From contig NW_024044459.1 of assembly GCF_014851395.1 (NCBI RefSeq), positions 25,222,164-25,286,163 of the forward strand: a stretch of DNA of 64,000 bases, given 5' to 3'. Origin of the DNA: Micropterus salmoides. Taxonomy: Eukaryota; Chordata; Actinopteri; Centrarchiformes; Centrarchidae. Under the pieces are notes generated by a model, which saw only the letters and a program-made list of their open reading frames with translations, was not told the origin of the DNA and searched no databases. Shown here in pieces: positions 11,521 to 24,972 of the stretch (position 1 is its first letter; the number at the start of each line of letters is the position of its first letter). A program made the translations under genes and the position numbers.

Positions 11521-13777
11521 ATGGGACAGAACCAGGATAAACTGGAAGGGCAGGTCGGAGGTGAGGGGTCGGACGAGACGAGGCTGAGCCCTGACTCTGG
11601 AGCTGCAAGCAATCTAACATGTGATGTCATGGAGGGAGGAAGCTCCTGTGAGGAGGAGGCTGGTAACACAGGGGAAAATCCAGGGGATCTGGACTGGAGC
11701 CTCAGCCAGGAGCCAACAACACCTTCTAGCGAGAAGCACATACATTTGTGGGTGAGTCCTCTCACTGCAAGGGAGGTGAGACAGGGAGGGGCTCCAGGAA
11801 AGGAGGGAGGAGAAGGAGAAGGAGGCAGGACTGCTCCGCTTGTTCCACAGGAGACAGGCGAGAACCAAAAGAGCAGTGCGAGGATTGAGGAAAGACCCAG
11901 AGCATACAAGCTCTTCAATCAAATCACAAGAGAGGAGAAGAAGACTGAGGAGGAGCTTCACACATCCTCCAGGAGCAAGATGGAGTATCAGAATGAGGGA
12001 ACTGGCCTGCACGAGGAGATACAAGATGAAAACCTCTCAGCTGGAGTTTCACATGAAAGGTATGGCCTTTCTGTTACTTCTGGGGATGCAAACTCACTTG
12101 AAAACACTGAAGAGGACTCTGTGATGGTGAAGATCAATAGATGTGGAGCTCGTGCAGAGAGGGAGTTGTTACTCTCTGTTCAACAAGATCAGAATGACAC
12201 CATATTGGCTAAAGTTGCGGATGAAGATATTCAACTCTGTGGAGGAACAGCGGACTGCTTGAGTGAGAGGAAGAGACCGCCTACAGCTAAACGCCAACAT
12301 CCTTTGAAAAACAGTCTGCAGAAAGAGTCTCTTTCAGACATGAGTGATACCATTCACTGTAGACCTCCAAAGGAGAGAACAGAGAATAATACAAAAGAGG
12401 AAACGCTAACATGTGAGGTGAAGCCAATTTTGAATGACTATTTTTCAAATAAACCAAAGGTCAGTGATACTGATGATCAAAGGGAGTCAGTGAGGTCTTA
12501 TCTACAAACAGACACAACAGAAACGTCCACAAATCAAAAGACTGACTCGAATTCAGCATCAAATCCGACCTCACCCACTGAACCCAGTTCTATTTTGGAG
12601 AAGCTACTGAAGAGAAACAGGAAGGACACAACACCAGCTCTTTCAGCGATTAAAGATGTTGACACAAATGACAAGGACATCGCTGATGTTTCTGTTGGGG
12701 TGAATGCAAAGATGATCCTTGACAGTGTAGCAACAGAGCTATTCACTGATAAATTTGAGCAGTCAGATGTAAATACACCTTTGTCAGTATGTGAAACGGA
12801 GGGGTTGAAAGATAAACCACCTAAAGAACACCTTCAAACCAAAGATCATCACATTAAGGACCTGGACGTGAAACAGACAAACACTGCTGACAGTATGGCC
12901 CCAGATGTACTTTGTTTTCAGCACGGAGTGATTGGGAATACTGTGTGTGAGAGCTCACTCACAAAGTCACATTATTCCAAAGCTGCTGATTGTAAGGGCT
13001 CAGAGATGAACATCAGCTCCACAGATGCTTCAGTCAAGGAGAGTATGGGTATAAAGCCAGATAGACTCCCCTCTAAAAACCTGCCCTCAGACAACTTACA
13101 ATCAGCTGTTTCACATGATACAATGTTATGTGACCTTAATGTAGTGATTGCTGAGGGATCTGCACATTACTCAGTGCCTGATGCAAAGTCTCCACCCACA
13201 AAACATGGGGTGGTGGACCATTTGCTTACTGTTGAGAAGACAGACATCAGTGCTGTAGGGCCATTAATAAAGAGTGACAGTGAGAGCAAAGCTGAGACGC
13301 AGTTATCTGGCTCTGCATGCTCAGATGCTCAGTCTGTGAGGAGGAAGAAGGTGAAGGACTCAACTGAGGGCACTGCTTCACCAGCTGCGGATGCTGGATC
13401 AGTTTTGGTTGTAGCCGGCACAGCTATCTCAGAGGAAAGCCACCAGGTCACAGAAGGCATGAAGCAGGATCTTCATATGGCACTTAACACAGAGACGCCA
13501 GACCAGTCGGATAAAAAACTTGCCAAAGAGAGAGATGACAGTGTCCCAGTAAGAGATAAATCCCAAAGCGCTCCCAAACCTAGACCTGTCTCAGAACTCA
13601 TAAAGGAGACCATTCAACTGCATGAAAAGCTGCAGCACCAGGATTGGCCTAAGCCAGCTGAGGTCAGGTCTGATGAGCAGGGCCAGTCTGTGAAGGTGGC
13701 ACAGATGAAGGCAGCTTTCGACTCAGCTCAGAAATCCCCAGACAAGGCACTTGAGAGGAAGCCATCAGTGAGAAAAG
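11521..13777 (+). CDS. Large open exon: unrecognised protein or long coronin 1C N-terminus
   Basis: A single exon bounded by an acceptor at 11513-11514 and the consensus donor AAG|GTAAGG after 13777; 752 codons are open. I chose ATG 11521 (protein starts MGQNQDKLEG) because codons further upstream fall before the acceptor. The protein is rich in Glu, Asp, Lys, Ser and Thr, has no signal peptide or membrane segment, and looks mostly disordered. Two parts look structured: near residue 128 (AYKLFNQITREEKK) and residues 686-752, which contain KPRPVSELIKETIQLHEKL and VKVAQMKAAFD, probably amphipathic helices. I do not recognise the family. The exon ends in phase 1 and joins in frame to the 27-nt exon at 28342 or directly to the coro1c start exon at 34324, so it may encode an N-terminal extension of coronin 1C. 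If unspliced, it would stop at 13792-13794 after five more codons. A separate gene using it is the main alternative. Confidence 0.7.
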
Positions 13778-13794
13778 GTAAGGGTAAAGGGTAA

Positions 13795-14819
13795 AGTCCA
13801 GCTTACTGCAATATATATATATATACACTATAGTATCAAACGAGTAGAAACTGGATAGTACAGAACACACTGGGTGGGGATAACAGGTAAATGAATTAGT
13901 GAGTCATTATTGAAAAGACAGTTGACCAATGACGTCTGCTTTCCTGGTTCATGAACCATGAGAATTTGGGCTGCCAGATTCACCACAATCACTTGCATCA
14001 ACCCTCATCTACAAGAGTAAAGGAGGGTGAAGAAAAACTGGATGATGGAATACAGCTGTTTTCGTCTGTCAAAAGTCTGTACCACTCTGGATTTACGAAA
14101 TAACGCCATCTTGTGGTGCTGTAATACACTTGTAGTACATTGTGTTCTTCTGGAAAATTTAAATATATTTTTAAAATTACAAAATGATATGTAGAACAGT
14201 AATACTGTATAAGCATGGTTTCACTGCCCATCACAAACTATATTTTTAGGGTTAGGGTTTTTATTCATGGACATCAGAAGAAGCCTGCATAAAACATTTA
14301 AGTGAATCAACTACTTTCTCACATAGAACCAGACATATGTTTGTATTGTTGTATTTAGTATCCATACATTTACCCCCACTCACTCACAATTGCACACACA
14401 AACACACACAACACTCTACCTAACCCCAAAATTATTGCCTCATCCTGAATTTTGTTTTTAAATATTCTCTTCCTCTTGGCTCATGAAATTGTTCCTAAAT
14501 ACTATTAAATAAGTCAGTAGGATAGGTACTTTTGTACCATTCCAAAAATAACTGCATAAGTCCTATTAATTGTATAATTTGTGTAAGTAAAATGATGCTT
14601 TTCTAAATTATATGATTTTAATATAACAGAGAGATTATTGATAATTGGTACATAGATGGCAAATAGATTTTATAAAGATAATACTAATATCACAATAAAA
14701 CCACAGGAGATTAAAACGCCATGAAGGAATCATAAACACACAACTGATGGTGATTTTCGCCAACTGGGAACCTGAAGAAAGAAGGCGTGAGTTATATGTT
14801 CCCTGTTATCCATAAGGCG
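13795..14819. other. Intergenic or intronic spacer
   Basis: AT-rich DNA with a short TA microsatellite near 13811. No coding exon is seen. Two tandem TTAGGG-like units near 14248 are too few to mean anything. Confidence 0.5.
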
Positions 14820-15038
14820 CTCTGATTGGCTACTGGAGCTGTCCGTCAAAGGCCGCTGATCCACACAGGGCTCGCCAAGCCAAATCAGGGGGCGGGACTA
14901 GCGGCAGAGTGGGGAAAGAGCACACAGAGCGGGTGGTGTCTGCACAGCAGCTCTGGCTGAGCAAGGAATCAAGTGGGATACGCGTTGTCTGTGTATATCA
15001 TTCATCTTTCCGGAATACTTTTATTTTCCTCTCAGAAG
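14820..15038 (+). promoter_or_regulatory. coro1c: coro1c main promoter and untranslated first exon
   Basis: A GC-rich patch in otherwise AT-rich DNA, with an inverted CCAAT box (ctgattggct, about 14822) and an Sp1-type GC box (GGGGGCGGG, 14888-14896) but no TATA box. Transcription probably starts near 14930. The leader ends at the donor CAGAAG|GTAGGT (15038/15039). Splicing to 34324 would give the usual coro1c mRNA, whose translation begins two bases into the next exon. Confidence 0.6.
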
Positions 15039-18000
15039 GTAGGTTACAGATTATGTGAATTGTTTAGACTCTACCCCCTTTAATTGGTTTGAACTGTCTT
15101 CGTCTGTCCACCTCCAGCCATCCAGACAGGAAAGTGCATGCGCTAGCTAAAATGAATCGGGACAGTCTGTAGAATGTGAACAGTTTTTTTTTTTTTTTTT
15201 TTAGCTAGCGCTAGCCATTAACGGCGGTTAACTGACAATGCCAAAAACTTTCTAACCGATAACCAAATAAATTGCTGTTTTCAAGCAAGGCTTTTGTTCC
15301 TTCTAGTGTTGGGTGGGTTTCATGGGTAATTCACGACATTAAATGTGCTATTGTACGTTATTGAGCGGGGTGGGGTAGCTAACCATAGTGCGGCAGGAAA
15401 ACTTATCTCCGAAACGATAGATCCACATACACGGAGGTGCGGGCAGATCAGCCGCGCCCTGGCCCCTGGCATCCTGACTGTTAATATATAGACAATTCAA
15501 ACAGAATAATGGGCTCCAAACATAAGAGTATCTAAGATTTAACAATATAATTTGCAGAGACAGTCTCTTTTTTTCTTCTTTTTTTTTCTCTTTTCTTCAA
15601 AATGCCCCTCTTTGATTTAAATCTAATATCTGCAATATTCATCCAGAGGCCAGGTTCACATTTGACCCACTAACACACTGATAAAAAGAGTCACGGCACC
15701 GGAGCGGTCGCTGCCTCCATGCTGGCAACTATATTTGTTACCCAAATCCACAATCACTGTCTTCCACCTGCTCAATAACACGTGGAGAATCGTTAGTATA
15801 AAAGTATGCGGAATCTGTGCAGAGAGATTTCCCACCTCAACTATGTCTAATAGTGACTGTCAATGAAGGAAGATATTGAAATATTGTTTACTGACCTGAG
15901 TCCATTAAGTTTTATGGTGACAGCTGTTTATACAAAGGTTTGGTTTAAGTATGTTCAAGCCAAATTAAGATTGGGTAAATTTTACTATTAAGTGTTCAAG
16001 TGTTCAAAGGCATTACTTTGATGTACCTAAATATCTTATTAAAAGTTTCCACAACTGGACCTCATATGCTGTAATTAAATTGGGTTTGCACATTAATGAA
16101 TGTTTTGAAAGGGAAGTGTAATCTTGCAGTGTGTCATAAGTAGCCACTAAAGATTATTTTCATGATTGAGCGATCTGTCCATTAATTTTTTGATTCTCAT
16201 CTGTATGATCATCAGTCCAAAACCCACACATATTCAATTAACAATGATACACAACAGAGAAGCAGCAAATCCTCACATTTGAGTAGCTGGAACCAGAGAG
16301 TATTTGGCAGTTTTGGTTGACCGACATTAGTTCACTTTCTGCCCCTCAGCTAATCAATGAATTGACTAATTTGTTTCACCCAGGGTCACAAGTATTATGA
16401 AGTAGCCTCACTCTTAAAATTCGACTTGGCACTGCCTTGGAGCTGCGACTAATGTGATTTTCAAATACTAATACCATGCTGGGAAAGCAGTATATCGAAA
16501 ATTTATCTAAAACTGGAGCTTGTTGGGTGATCATTAAAGGCCTGATGGCGTTCTCCTCCTCACATGGCAGTTGTAAATAGTCTCTCCAGTCCAGCCCTAG
16601 AGCCTGGGTGTTGACCCAAGTAGTCCTTTCTGTGACCCCTCTGTGCACCACCAACGGCTCATTTGCTTGCTCATGACAATAGGGCAGTTTGATTTGTAAT
16701 GACCGTGGTTAGTGTGCCAAAAGGGCAGTGTGATTTGCATATTTGGCCTCCGTCTTAAACTAGGTTACTCAGCTTCCGTGTTTAATCAGCTTTTGAGTTG
16801 GAGGACTTTCCCTCGAGAATCGCTGTGGGATGCAGAGCAGGCGAAGGCTGATAGAGCGACCCCGGGGTCGACAGTCAACAGTACTACAGCTGTGTTTGGG
16901 CTTGTTAACCATTCCAGACGCATCAACCTGGTTGTGCTGCAGTACAAGGTCTTTTAGCAGTGTGTAGTCTGTCTTCCTATGGCTGAGAGAGGAAGTGGGT
17001 CAGGAAGCAGAGGGAAACTGAGCATGAGATGTGAGGGAGTGTTGGTTTCCATCCAGGCGTCCCGGTGTGGGCTGTGGTGAAGACTTGAGTGCATTTTTTT
17101 TTTTTTAACATTTTGAATTAGTTTCAGGGAAATCATTAAGATTTATATCCACTACCCAAATTATCCATTAGATTTATTTCATCCATATTGATGCAGCTGT
17201 TCCCTGCTGGCCATCATGTCATTATTGTGCTGAAATTGTTAAGAAAAAGTGGTTGAGTCTTGGCCTTTGTTTTGTGGACTAAGGAATGTGAACTTTAGAT
17301 GGTAGCTTAGTAATAGTTTGCCATATCTCCTGTTGGTTAGTTCTCATATCACTCTACAGGAATAAGCAGCATCCCTGTGGAAAGAAGCTAAATACTTGGT
17401 CAACAGTTTGGCCTCTGCATCTCAGTTGGATTAAAAGATTGCATTCTTTTAACATGTCTGACATACCTCAGATTGTGTCCAGTCCTGTCTGAGCAAGATG
17501 TTATCTCAGTCCACTCTTTCAAGAGGATGTTCTGCCAGAAACCTTCAGAATGACATGCCACACCTTGAAAATTCAACAGACTTTGTTTAAGTTACAGGAT
17601 TTATCTGAGCACAGGTGGGAAGAAACATCTCATTAACCAACCACCTGCTTAGCATATTAGTGTGTTTGTTTGTTTGCTTGTTTAGATCAGCCTAGTGATA
17701 AAGAGAATCAAATGTCTAAATCTGTGCCTTTTTAATTGCTTACACAGTAGAAAACAGACACACAGCCCATTGACAGTGGAGATTTTTTCTATTAAGATGC
17801 TCAAATAACAAAAGGGACAATATAATTATAGCTAAAAAAAACATGATTTATTGTTATTTTTGTGTTTTGCATCTATATTATAGGGTTTATATAAATAAGT
17901 TTGCTTGGAGTCTCAAAGATGAAGTTCAGATGCCATCTCTCCTGTTTTGACAAACCTCCTCTTTAGCAATTCCAGCAGATGCACACAGGCTAATACTATT

Positions 18001-20768
18001 TCTTCCATTGGTCTTTTCCACCACAGCTGACAACATCTGTTGAAATGGAGCAGTGGTTTGTGCATTGCTCACTGGGGGAGGGGGAAGTAGCTGATCAGGA
18101 AGAGGAAGGCACATGCTATGTACTTTGAGGCTTTAATATTTAGGAGTTGACTCTTTTTTTTTTTTTTTTTTTTTTCTTCTCAGAACAGGAATTGATAAAG
18201 TTGGGAAGGTGGTTTTTGCTGGAGTTCAGTTTAAGGCAACAATTGCGTAAGACTTTCTGGTAAAAAATCCTGTCATCTATAATTACCCATCATTTTAATT
18301 AAATATTTTTAATGATATAGAGACATATATAACCTATTGAATAGCGTTGAATTTTCAAAAACAACTCGATCACATTTAATATACAGAACTTACAGATTAG
18401 GGGATGGAGAGAAAAGAAAAGATGAACAGAGATGCTTTTCATGTCACCACACGAAGCAGATGAATGATTTTTTTTTACCTCCTTGCAGCCACTTGCTTCC
18501 ACTGTAACATTAGCTGCCTCTGGCTGATCGTCGTAATGAGTATTACTTGCTTGTCCCTCACCCTCCACCGCATCAATCCCATTTTTTTCACCTTGTTTAT
18601 CAACCACAGTCCAACTATTGGGCTTTCTAAAGAAGCTTCAGACACTCAGCTGCCTAGCATTTTATGATCGCTAGCCTGTGTAGCGGTATGTCATACCAAT
18701 GCGAAAGCCAGCTAGAAAACGAGGTCATCCACCTGAGATCAAAGACAAGACTACTGAACAGGAGGGTCTGCTAAAGGTGGTCTACAAGTATTTTGTGTGA
18801 ATTACTTAACATTATGGTTGATTGCCTTTAGTCTAAATTTGTGAGAATGACGAACGGCCTTCAGATTTTTCCATCATTGTTTAAAAAATCCAGGCAGTGA
18901 CTGAGAATAGTTAGTTACCGCAACCCATAAGCGTACAGATATTTTCTGACTTGTGAATTCTTCATTGTTATTCCTTTTTTGGAATGAGGAAGTTGGCAAA
19001 ATTTCCTCCTTTGATCTCTGGTGTTGAAGTCTCTTCATCTGTAAATGTCTGACACCCTACGTGTTTAGGTACATGTACATAACCTTTACTTACTGAAAAT
19101 TTAATTCTAACCAGTAATTGGTTTCTTTCTGTGTTACACCAACCACTGAGTTCAACTTGAGTCACATTGCTCTTGTGTCTCCAAGTCTCATTTCCTCTAC
19201 AAAGTATAAAAGAAAACATCCCTTACAACACTGGTGCATAATGTATTGTGATCCAGTAGTATTTAAATTGTGCAGAGCACAGACTGCCTGGTCACTTGGG
19301 GTTGAGAGAGGTGAAAAAACATTACCTTATCTCATTGTTGCAAAAAGCACTGGAATGTAGCTGGAATCTGATTACAATGGTGGTCCGTGGCCTTGGTTAC
19401 AGGAAGGGGATTTAGGTGGCGTCTCATGCGGTCTTGGTGACAAAAGGCAAAAGGCAGCCAGTGTATGGGGAGCAGTGAGGCGACATCACTGGTGTGTGTG
19501 TGTGTGTGTGTGTCTGTCTGTGTGTCTGTGTTTAGTGGCTTGGGTAGAAAAGTGTGGGAAAGTCTCTAAAATTACAGTAACAATAACCTTCTGATGATAA
19601 TAATAAAATACCAATACTGTGGGATGTGTATACATTGATCACATTTGGCCTCCCCCCTGTATTGTAGCCGTATTAGCCTAGCATTTGTTGGAGGGATGTA
19701 CTTCACTGTATATGAATGGCGAGCAGTGACCTGAACTGTGGCTACCAAGATGATGCTAGCGGCTCAATTGCAGGGAAGTCAGCAAAAGCCACAATTGTGG
19801 AAATGCACCAACAAACCAAGGAATTGCAAAACTAAACATGTAGCAGATGAGACCTGTTGAGAAACATTGTTTTATTTGCAGATTGCGTCTGTCCGTGGAG
19901 GGCTTTATGCATGCCACTGACCTCAGCTTTAGACTTACATGCCATTGTCAAGATAAATGGCTCAAGATAAGACATACATTGCGTTGTGATGAACTTGACA
20001 AGTGAGACAACACGATGAACTGGAGCACACTTTGCAGTCAAAAGATGTTACTGCACATGCAGCAGCCACTAGTGTTGAAACTGTGTGTTGATTTAATCTA
20101 TTAGTCAAATAGTTATTCTGAAAATCACTGGTTTTAGTTAGTTACCAAGGTAAAATACCAATCTTGCTTCTTACAGACCCTTTTTTGTCTTTTACGTAAT
20201 TTCTGGTTTTTGACATTGGTGTCTCTGGAATGCACCTTAAGTCTGCGAGACGACTAGTAGGTTTTTGCTGCCTAGACAAGCTCAACCTGTTATGAGAAAC
20301 AGGTCTACAACCAACATTACAGTCAAATATTTATACTGGGCGTATTTGATTAAAGCTTCTGGAACCATAATGGAGATACTTTCATGCATGTAGTACACAG
20401 TAGTGCTGAGTATACAGTATTTTTCTAAAAATAACTTGTGGAAACTGTTTAGGCTTTGTCATAGTCTGCTCTAATTCTGCTGCCCCTCCCTCTCCCACAT
20501 CAGCTCATCCCGATTTTGTGGGATTTTCATGTTATGTCAAATCTCACTCACCACGCACACTATGAAACACCAAGCATCAGGGGGACAGTTTGCACCCCAA
20601 CAATAAGATGGCGAAAAGATATAAAGGCTGTCTGAATATTGTCCACTCTTGTTTTGCATTGCCCATTGTCCAGAATAAGCAATTATCTTTGGGTTTCACA
20701 GAGCCCTATTAGGCAGTGAGTTTTAATCCTGGTTAGGCTGGTTATCAGCTGTAGCGGGGATGTTGCGC
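15039..20768 (+). other. coro1c: coro1c first intron, 5' part
   Basis: Mostly unique AT-rich intron sequence with poly(T) tracts near 15184 and 18152 and a short (TG)n near 19493. Apart from the repeat fragment listed separately, no coding exon or RNA gene was found. Confidence 0.5.
16155..16375. repeat. Decayed hAT-MITE fragment
   Basis: Diverged remnant of the same family as 24615-24972. It shares the order of short blocks around ATTATTTTCATGATTGA, a gap, then AATCCTCACATTTGAG and GCTGGAACCAGAGA. The ends are lost. Confidence 0.4.
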
Positions 20769-20929
20769 CACGTTTACACTGAATGGTACGGTTCGACTCC
20801 CTCTTTTTTTGGACAGTACCTGGTACTTTTTTTTTTTTTGGTATCATCTCGGCCAAATTTCCAAGTTAGCTAGGCTGATACTAAAAGGTGAAAAACAGCG
20901 GAAAAAGGGATGGAAATTTCTGGGCACCT

Positions 20930-21895
20930 CATGATTCGATTACGAGGGCTGCGATGTGATTATAAAATGATTATTGATGCATCTTGATGCATAATTTTTT
21001 TCTATACAGGATCTCTGGATAATTACTAAGCATTAAATTTGCGCATTAAAATCCAAAAGAAATATCTCCTAATAAGCTTAAAAGGACTAGTTTGCATCCC
21101 TAATTTACTTCATTAACCTCAGCTCCATGGTCCCTAATTTCTCCTCCTAGCTCCTCGGAAAACTGAAATATAAAGTAAATTATCAGGATGTACAGTGTGT
21201 GGCCAGGACAGAACTGTACACCAGTTTTAGTCTAAGCTTGTACCTGATGTTCTCTACTCTTGACAAGTAGGTAAGTTAGTAATGACATACAGCTGAGCTA
21301 ATTAATATTACTTTTGTTACTAATTTAGCTAATGTTAAGTTATATAACAAACGTGCTGGACAGGGGAGATGTTAGCTAGCACTTACCGCCTTCACTTTTC
21401 CAGCAGTTGGGGAAAATACAGATTTTCTTATAAACGGACACACTGTGACCTACACTGGATATTTACTACCAGACTGAAACTTACTGCTAATATTTATCTC
21501 CGCTAACTTTCAGAGTCATGTTCTGCCGCCCCTCTCTCTCAGTAGCTCGGCCTCACACACAGGATACACAGAGAGATTGCCAAGTGTCAACATGCTTGCA
21601 CAGTGTGCAAGTTAAAATCATCACTTGCGCATTGATATTAAAGATTGTGTGACATTTTAGTAAGGTGGTTATTCATTCCACAGCAGTGGTGTGTTGAATA
21701 CACGGGGAACACTGGTCTCTCTGTTATGCGCATGCCACAGACGGTCCAGGCGCTGCACTTCTGCGAGTTCTGCGTTTCGTGTTCCGTCAACATAACATTA
21801 TAAATTAACATTTAAATAATAGATTTTTTGACATTTGTTAATCGAGACAGAATCTTCCACATCGCGATGCATCTAAGAATCAAATTATAATTTTG
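20930..21895. mobile_element. hAT-like non-autonomous element (nested)
   Basis: It runs from a CATGATTCGATTACGAGGGC-type end to a CATCGCGATGCATCTAAGAA-type end, as in a common fish hAT-like repeat. The stretch around 21430-21485 closely matches 23460-23510, so the element at 23307-24601 belongs to a related family. Confidence 0.45.
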
Positions 21896-22119
21896 ACTGA
21901 TTGGTCCAAGGGCACCAATCGGCATTTGAATGACATGCGACATCCTGCAAAACCCCGCCATTTTTAAAAAGCCAAGCTTCCATCAAAAGTGGCCGCTATT
22001 TATTTTTTATTTACTTGGACTAGATTTAAAAAAATGGTAGCCCATAAACTCACATCGTGGTCAATTGAACACAATCTCTTTGATAATCCTCTGTTATAAG
22101 AGTAGTGTAGCACTTTTTT

Positions 22120-22937
22120 CCGCGGCAGTATGTTGGGGTTCAACAGCGCGGTATGCGGTATTATCGCATTTTTCATCAATGAAGTAATTTTGTGCCATAT
22201 AGCAGAGTAAGAGTGTCTGTATCTGTCACCTTACTGCACAGCGAGCCGCTAACAGCAGCTTTATGGTCTGAGCAAGCAAGCTAGCTGCTGCGTGCTAGTC
22301 AACAACAATGCCAAGCAAATTCCTTTTTGTAGTTTGACCGTGTCTTTTTCAGACGTAGCTATATCATTACCTTCAGGGCATGTCTATCAAGTCAGTTTAC
22401 ATACCGCAGCAACACGGGCGCACGCCCACACACAAACAGAATGGCTGTTCACAACTAACCACTGCGCTGTAGTAACTAAATAACTAAATTTGGAAATGGA
22501 AAAACAGCTGCAGGCTTCCGACACACTACGCTCCTTAGTGAGATTCAAATGAGGCTTACTGTCCACAGTTTCTCTGGACTGTCCCTCAGGATCACAACGT
22601 TGTCCACCATCACTGAGCCTGCAAGCCACATTAGCCGTGCGGTATGCTAACGCCAACTTAGCTAACCTTTAAAATAAACAGTAAAACAACACAAAACACT
22701 GCAACACTTAAAGCTTCAGAGTTTGAAGTCTGGTCACATACAGCCCATGGCGATCCATCCTTGAACCGTTACAGAGGTCATTACGGTTGTGGAACTTCTG
22801 AAGCACTCATTTATTAATTTAACATGCCCTGAAGTGTACACTATGAACATTGCAGTTGTTGCGGTGCTTGCCATCCTCCCCGGTAGGTTTGACCAATAGC
22901 GCGGTATTTCAATTTTGTGGTTATCGCGACAGCCCTA
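22120..22937. mobile_element. hAT-like element with CAGCCCTA terminus (nested)
   Basis: Its right end reads GTGGTTATCGCGACAGCCCTA, a typical hAT terminus. The left part carries GCGCGGTATGCGGTATTATC, matching GCGCGGTATTTC near the right end in inverse position. No transposase frame is present, and the left boundary is unclear. Confidence 0.4.
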
Positions 22938-23306
22938 GTTGTCGGTTTAGCAGTAAATGTACAGTGTATGTTACAGTTTCTCAGTGAATAAAGGCTGCAG
23001 CCAAAGTAAAGCTCCCATGTGTTTCCCTACTACTTGAAAAGTGAAGGGGATCATGCACTGTTAACTAGAAGATGATGTCAGGTAGTTTGCCACGGTGTTG
23101 CTCGTCTACATTGAGGGAGTACTATCTGTGGTGGATAATGAAGTAGAGAAAAGTATCTGGTACCAAAAGCAGGTAGTCAAGTCCATGTGAGTCAAGTACC
23201 ATGCAGTGAAAACACAGCATTAAGTGTTGTAGGTAAGCACTTCAGTAAATCTCATCCTTGTCCAGACATTTCTCCTGTAATTGAATTGAAAGTTTTGTTT
23301 TCTTAT

Positions 23307-24601
23307 TAGGTCTGGACAATTAATTGAAGAGTAATTAAAACCAAAATTCAGAGCTTTTACCTGACATGAATTACCGTGTGTGTGTGTGTGTGTTCCAGCC
23401 TGGAGTCAGGCAGAGGCTAGCTAGCGCTAACCACCTTCACTTTCAGACATCCATTTTATTAACGGACACAATGTAACCTACACTGTACATTTACTGCCAG
23501 ACTGACAACAAACTCTTGGTTTTTGGTGCTTTTGAGACAAGCGAAGCGAGTGTTCAGGGTGGTGAGTTTACATACAAAGTCAATTCAAAGACTCGTAGAG
23601 CCGCGACTTCCTGTCGGACAATGCAAAGGGGGCGGTGCTGGCAACGCGAAGGAATTTGCGTGACTCATGACGCTGAGTCGCGTTAGCCTATCAACGTTGA
23701 GATTGTGCGTATGTCACCGATGGCTTCAGAGCGTTGTGTGGAGAGGGTCAGGCAGAGCGGGAGATCGACATTCTGCTGGCCGGCGGAAAGCTGCTAAACT
23801 TGGGGGAGAGGAGCAGGGAGGCAGCTTTTGGACAAATAAACACCCGTAATTGGACTGGATTATGCTCTGACAACCATGCCGTTTGCTCGTGGGAGGAGCT
23901 CAGAGTAAACCTCTTTTTATTAAATTAGCTTTTTACTCTATTTTTTGGGATTACAACGTTGATTTATCTTCACTCGAGATTCTCAGCAGCTAGCTTCCGT
24001 GCACATCCGGTTCTAGTGTTGTTAGCGTCGTTTGGCACGCAGAGCTCTGTTGGACTACTACTTCATATTAATATAAAAACCGGACAAAACTGGACATTGC
24101 TGGGAGAAAAGAAAGCGAGGTGGTTGAACTACCTGGTGAGTTCAGAAAACATGTGTATGTAACTTTATTCCAGCTATCGTTGTACTTTACTGTGTCCAAG
24201 TTAGCATAGCAAAGCCCTGATCGATCTGAACTCCATTCAGAAAACAAACATTTTAAAAGTTGTTGTCCTGCTGACAGACCTGACAAAGCATGAATTCATA
24301 TGTTTAACAAATCTGGATCATATTGTAGTTATTTCGGCATCAGTTTGATCTGTTTATTGCTATTTAATCACAGCAAAATGCTTACTTTGGGTGCCGACTA
24401 TAGGGGAGCCGTGTCTCCATAATGTGCACGTCAACATTACCGTATCAATTAAAAAAAAAAACAGCTTTAATAATTAAGCGTATTTACAGTACAAAATTTG
24501 TCAGTGAACTATGAGGGCAAAAAACATTAAAATACAAAATAATCGTAATCGAGGTTAAATGTTCAATTAGTCATGATTTTAGGGGAAATCGTCCAGCCCT
24601 A
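23307..24601. mobile_element. hAT-type element with 8-bp target duplication
   Basis: The ends are TAGGTCTGGACAATTAATTG and, inverted, TAGGGCTGGACGATTTCCCC. The flanks TTTCTTAT (23299-23306) and CTTCTTAT (24602-24609) match at 7 of 8 bases, the duplication size hAT transposases make. Open frames inside, for instance near 23667-23928, do not resemble a transposase. Confidence 0.6.
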
Positions 24602-24614
24602 CTTCTTATGTAAA

Positions 24615-24972
24615 GTAAGGCAGCAGCTAACGATTCTTTTCATCGTAGATTAATCTGTCAATTATTTTCTCGATTAATCGATTAGTTGTTTTGTCTATTA
24701 AGTGTCAGAAAAGTGTCAGAAAATTGTCAAATGTCTGTCACTGTCCCAAAGCCCAAGAAGACGTCCTCAAATGTCTTGTTTTGTCCACAACCCAAATATA
24801 TTTACTTTACTTTCATAGAGGACTAATAAAACAGAAAATATTTACATTTAAGAAGCTGGATCATTTTTCTTGAAATGATGACTCAAACAGATTAATCGAT
24901 TATCAAAATAGTTGGCTATTAATTTAATAGTTGACAACTAATCGATTGTTTGAATAATCCTTGTAGCTCTAA
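24615..24972. mobile_element. hAT MITE of the ATTAATCGATTA family
   Basis: A palindrome-prone element of about 360 bp with GCAGCTAACGATT at one end and, inverted, GAGCTACAAGGATTATTC at the other, plus internal ATTAATCGATTA blocks near both ends. This family is very common in percomorph fish. It is the most complete of the copies in this window (others near 16155, 30160 and 51880). Confidence 0.65.

Larger units (their letters stand above)
20769..23216. mobile_element. Composite DNA transposon with long inverted ends and nested copies
   Basis: The left end (about 20769-20840: CGTTTACACTGAATGGTACG then GTACCTGGTACT) and the right end (about 23150-23216, inverted: GGTACCAAAAGC and CAAGTACCATGCAGTG) are diverged inverted repeats rich in GGTACC-like words. 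The 2.4 kb between them contains at least two other elements, listed separately. Related sequence recurs at 41200-41700. Outer limits are approximate. Confidence 0.45.

Noticed and set aside
14245..14262. Interstitial telomeric repeat
   Set aside because: It has only two TTAGGG-like units, which is expected by chance in a window this size.
23667..23928. Overlapping open frames as a coding exon
   Set aside because: They lie inside the hAT-type element 23307-24601 and show no transposase or host-protein similarity.
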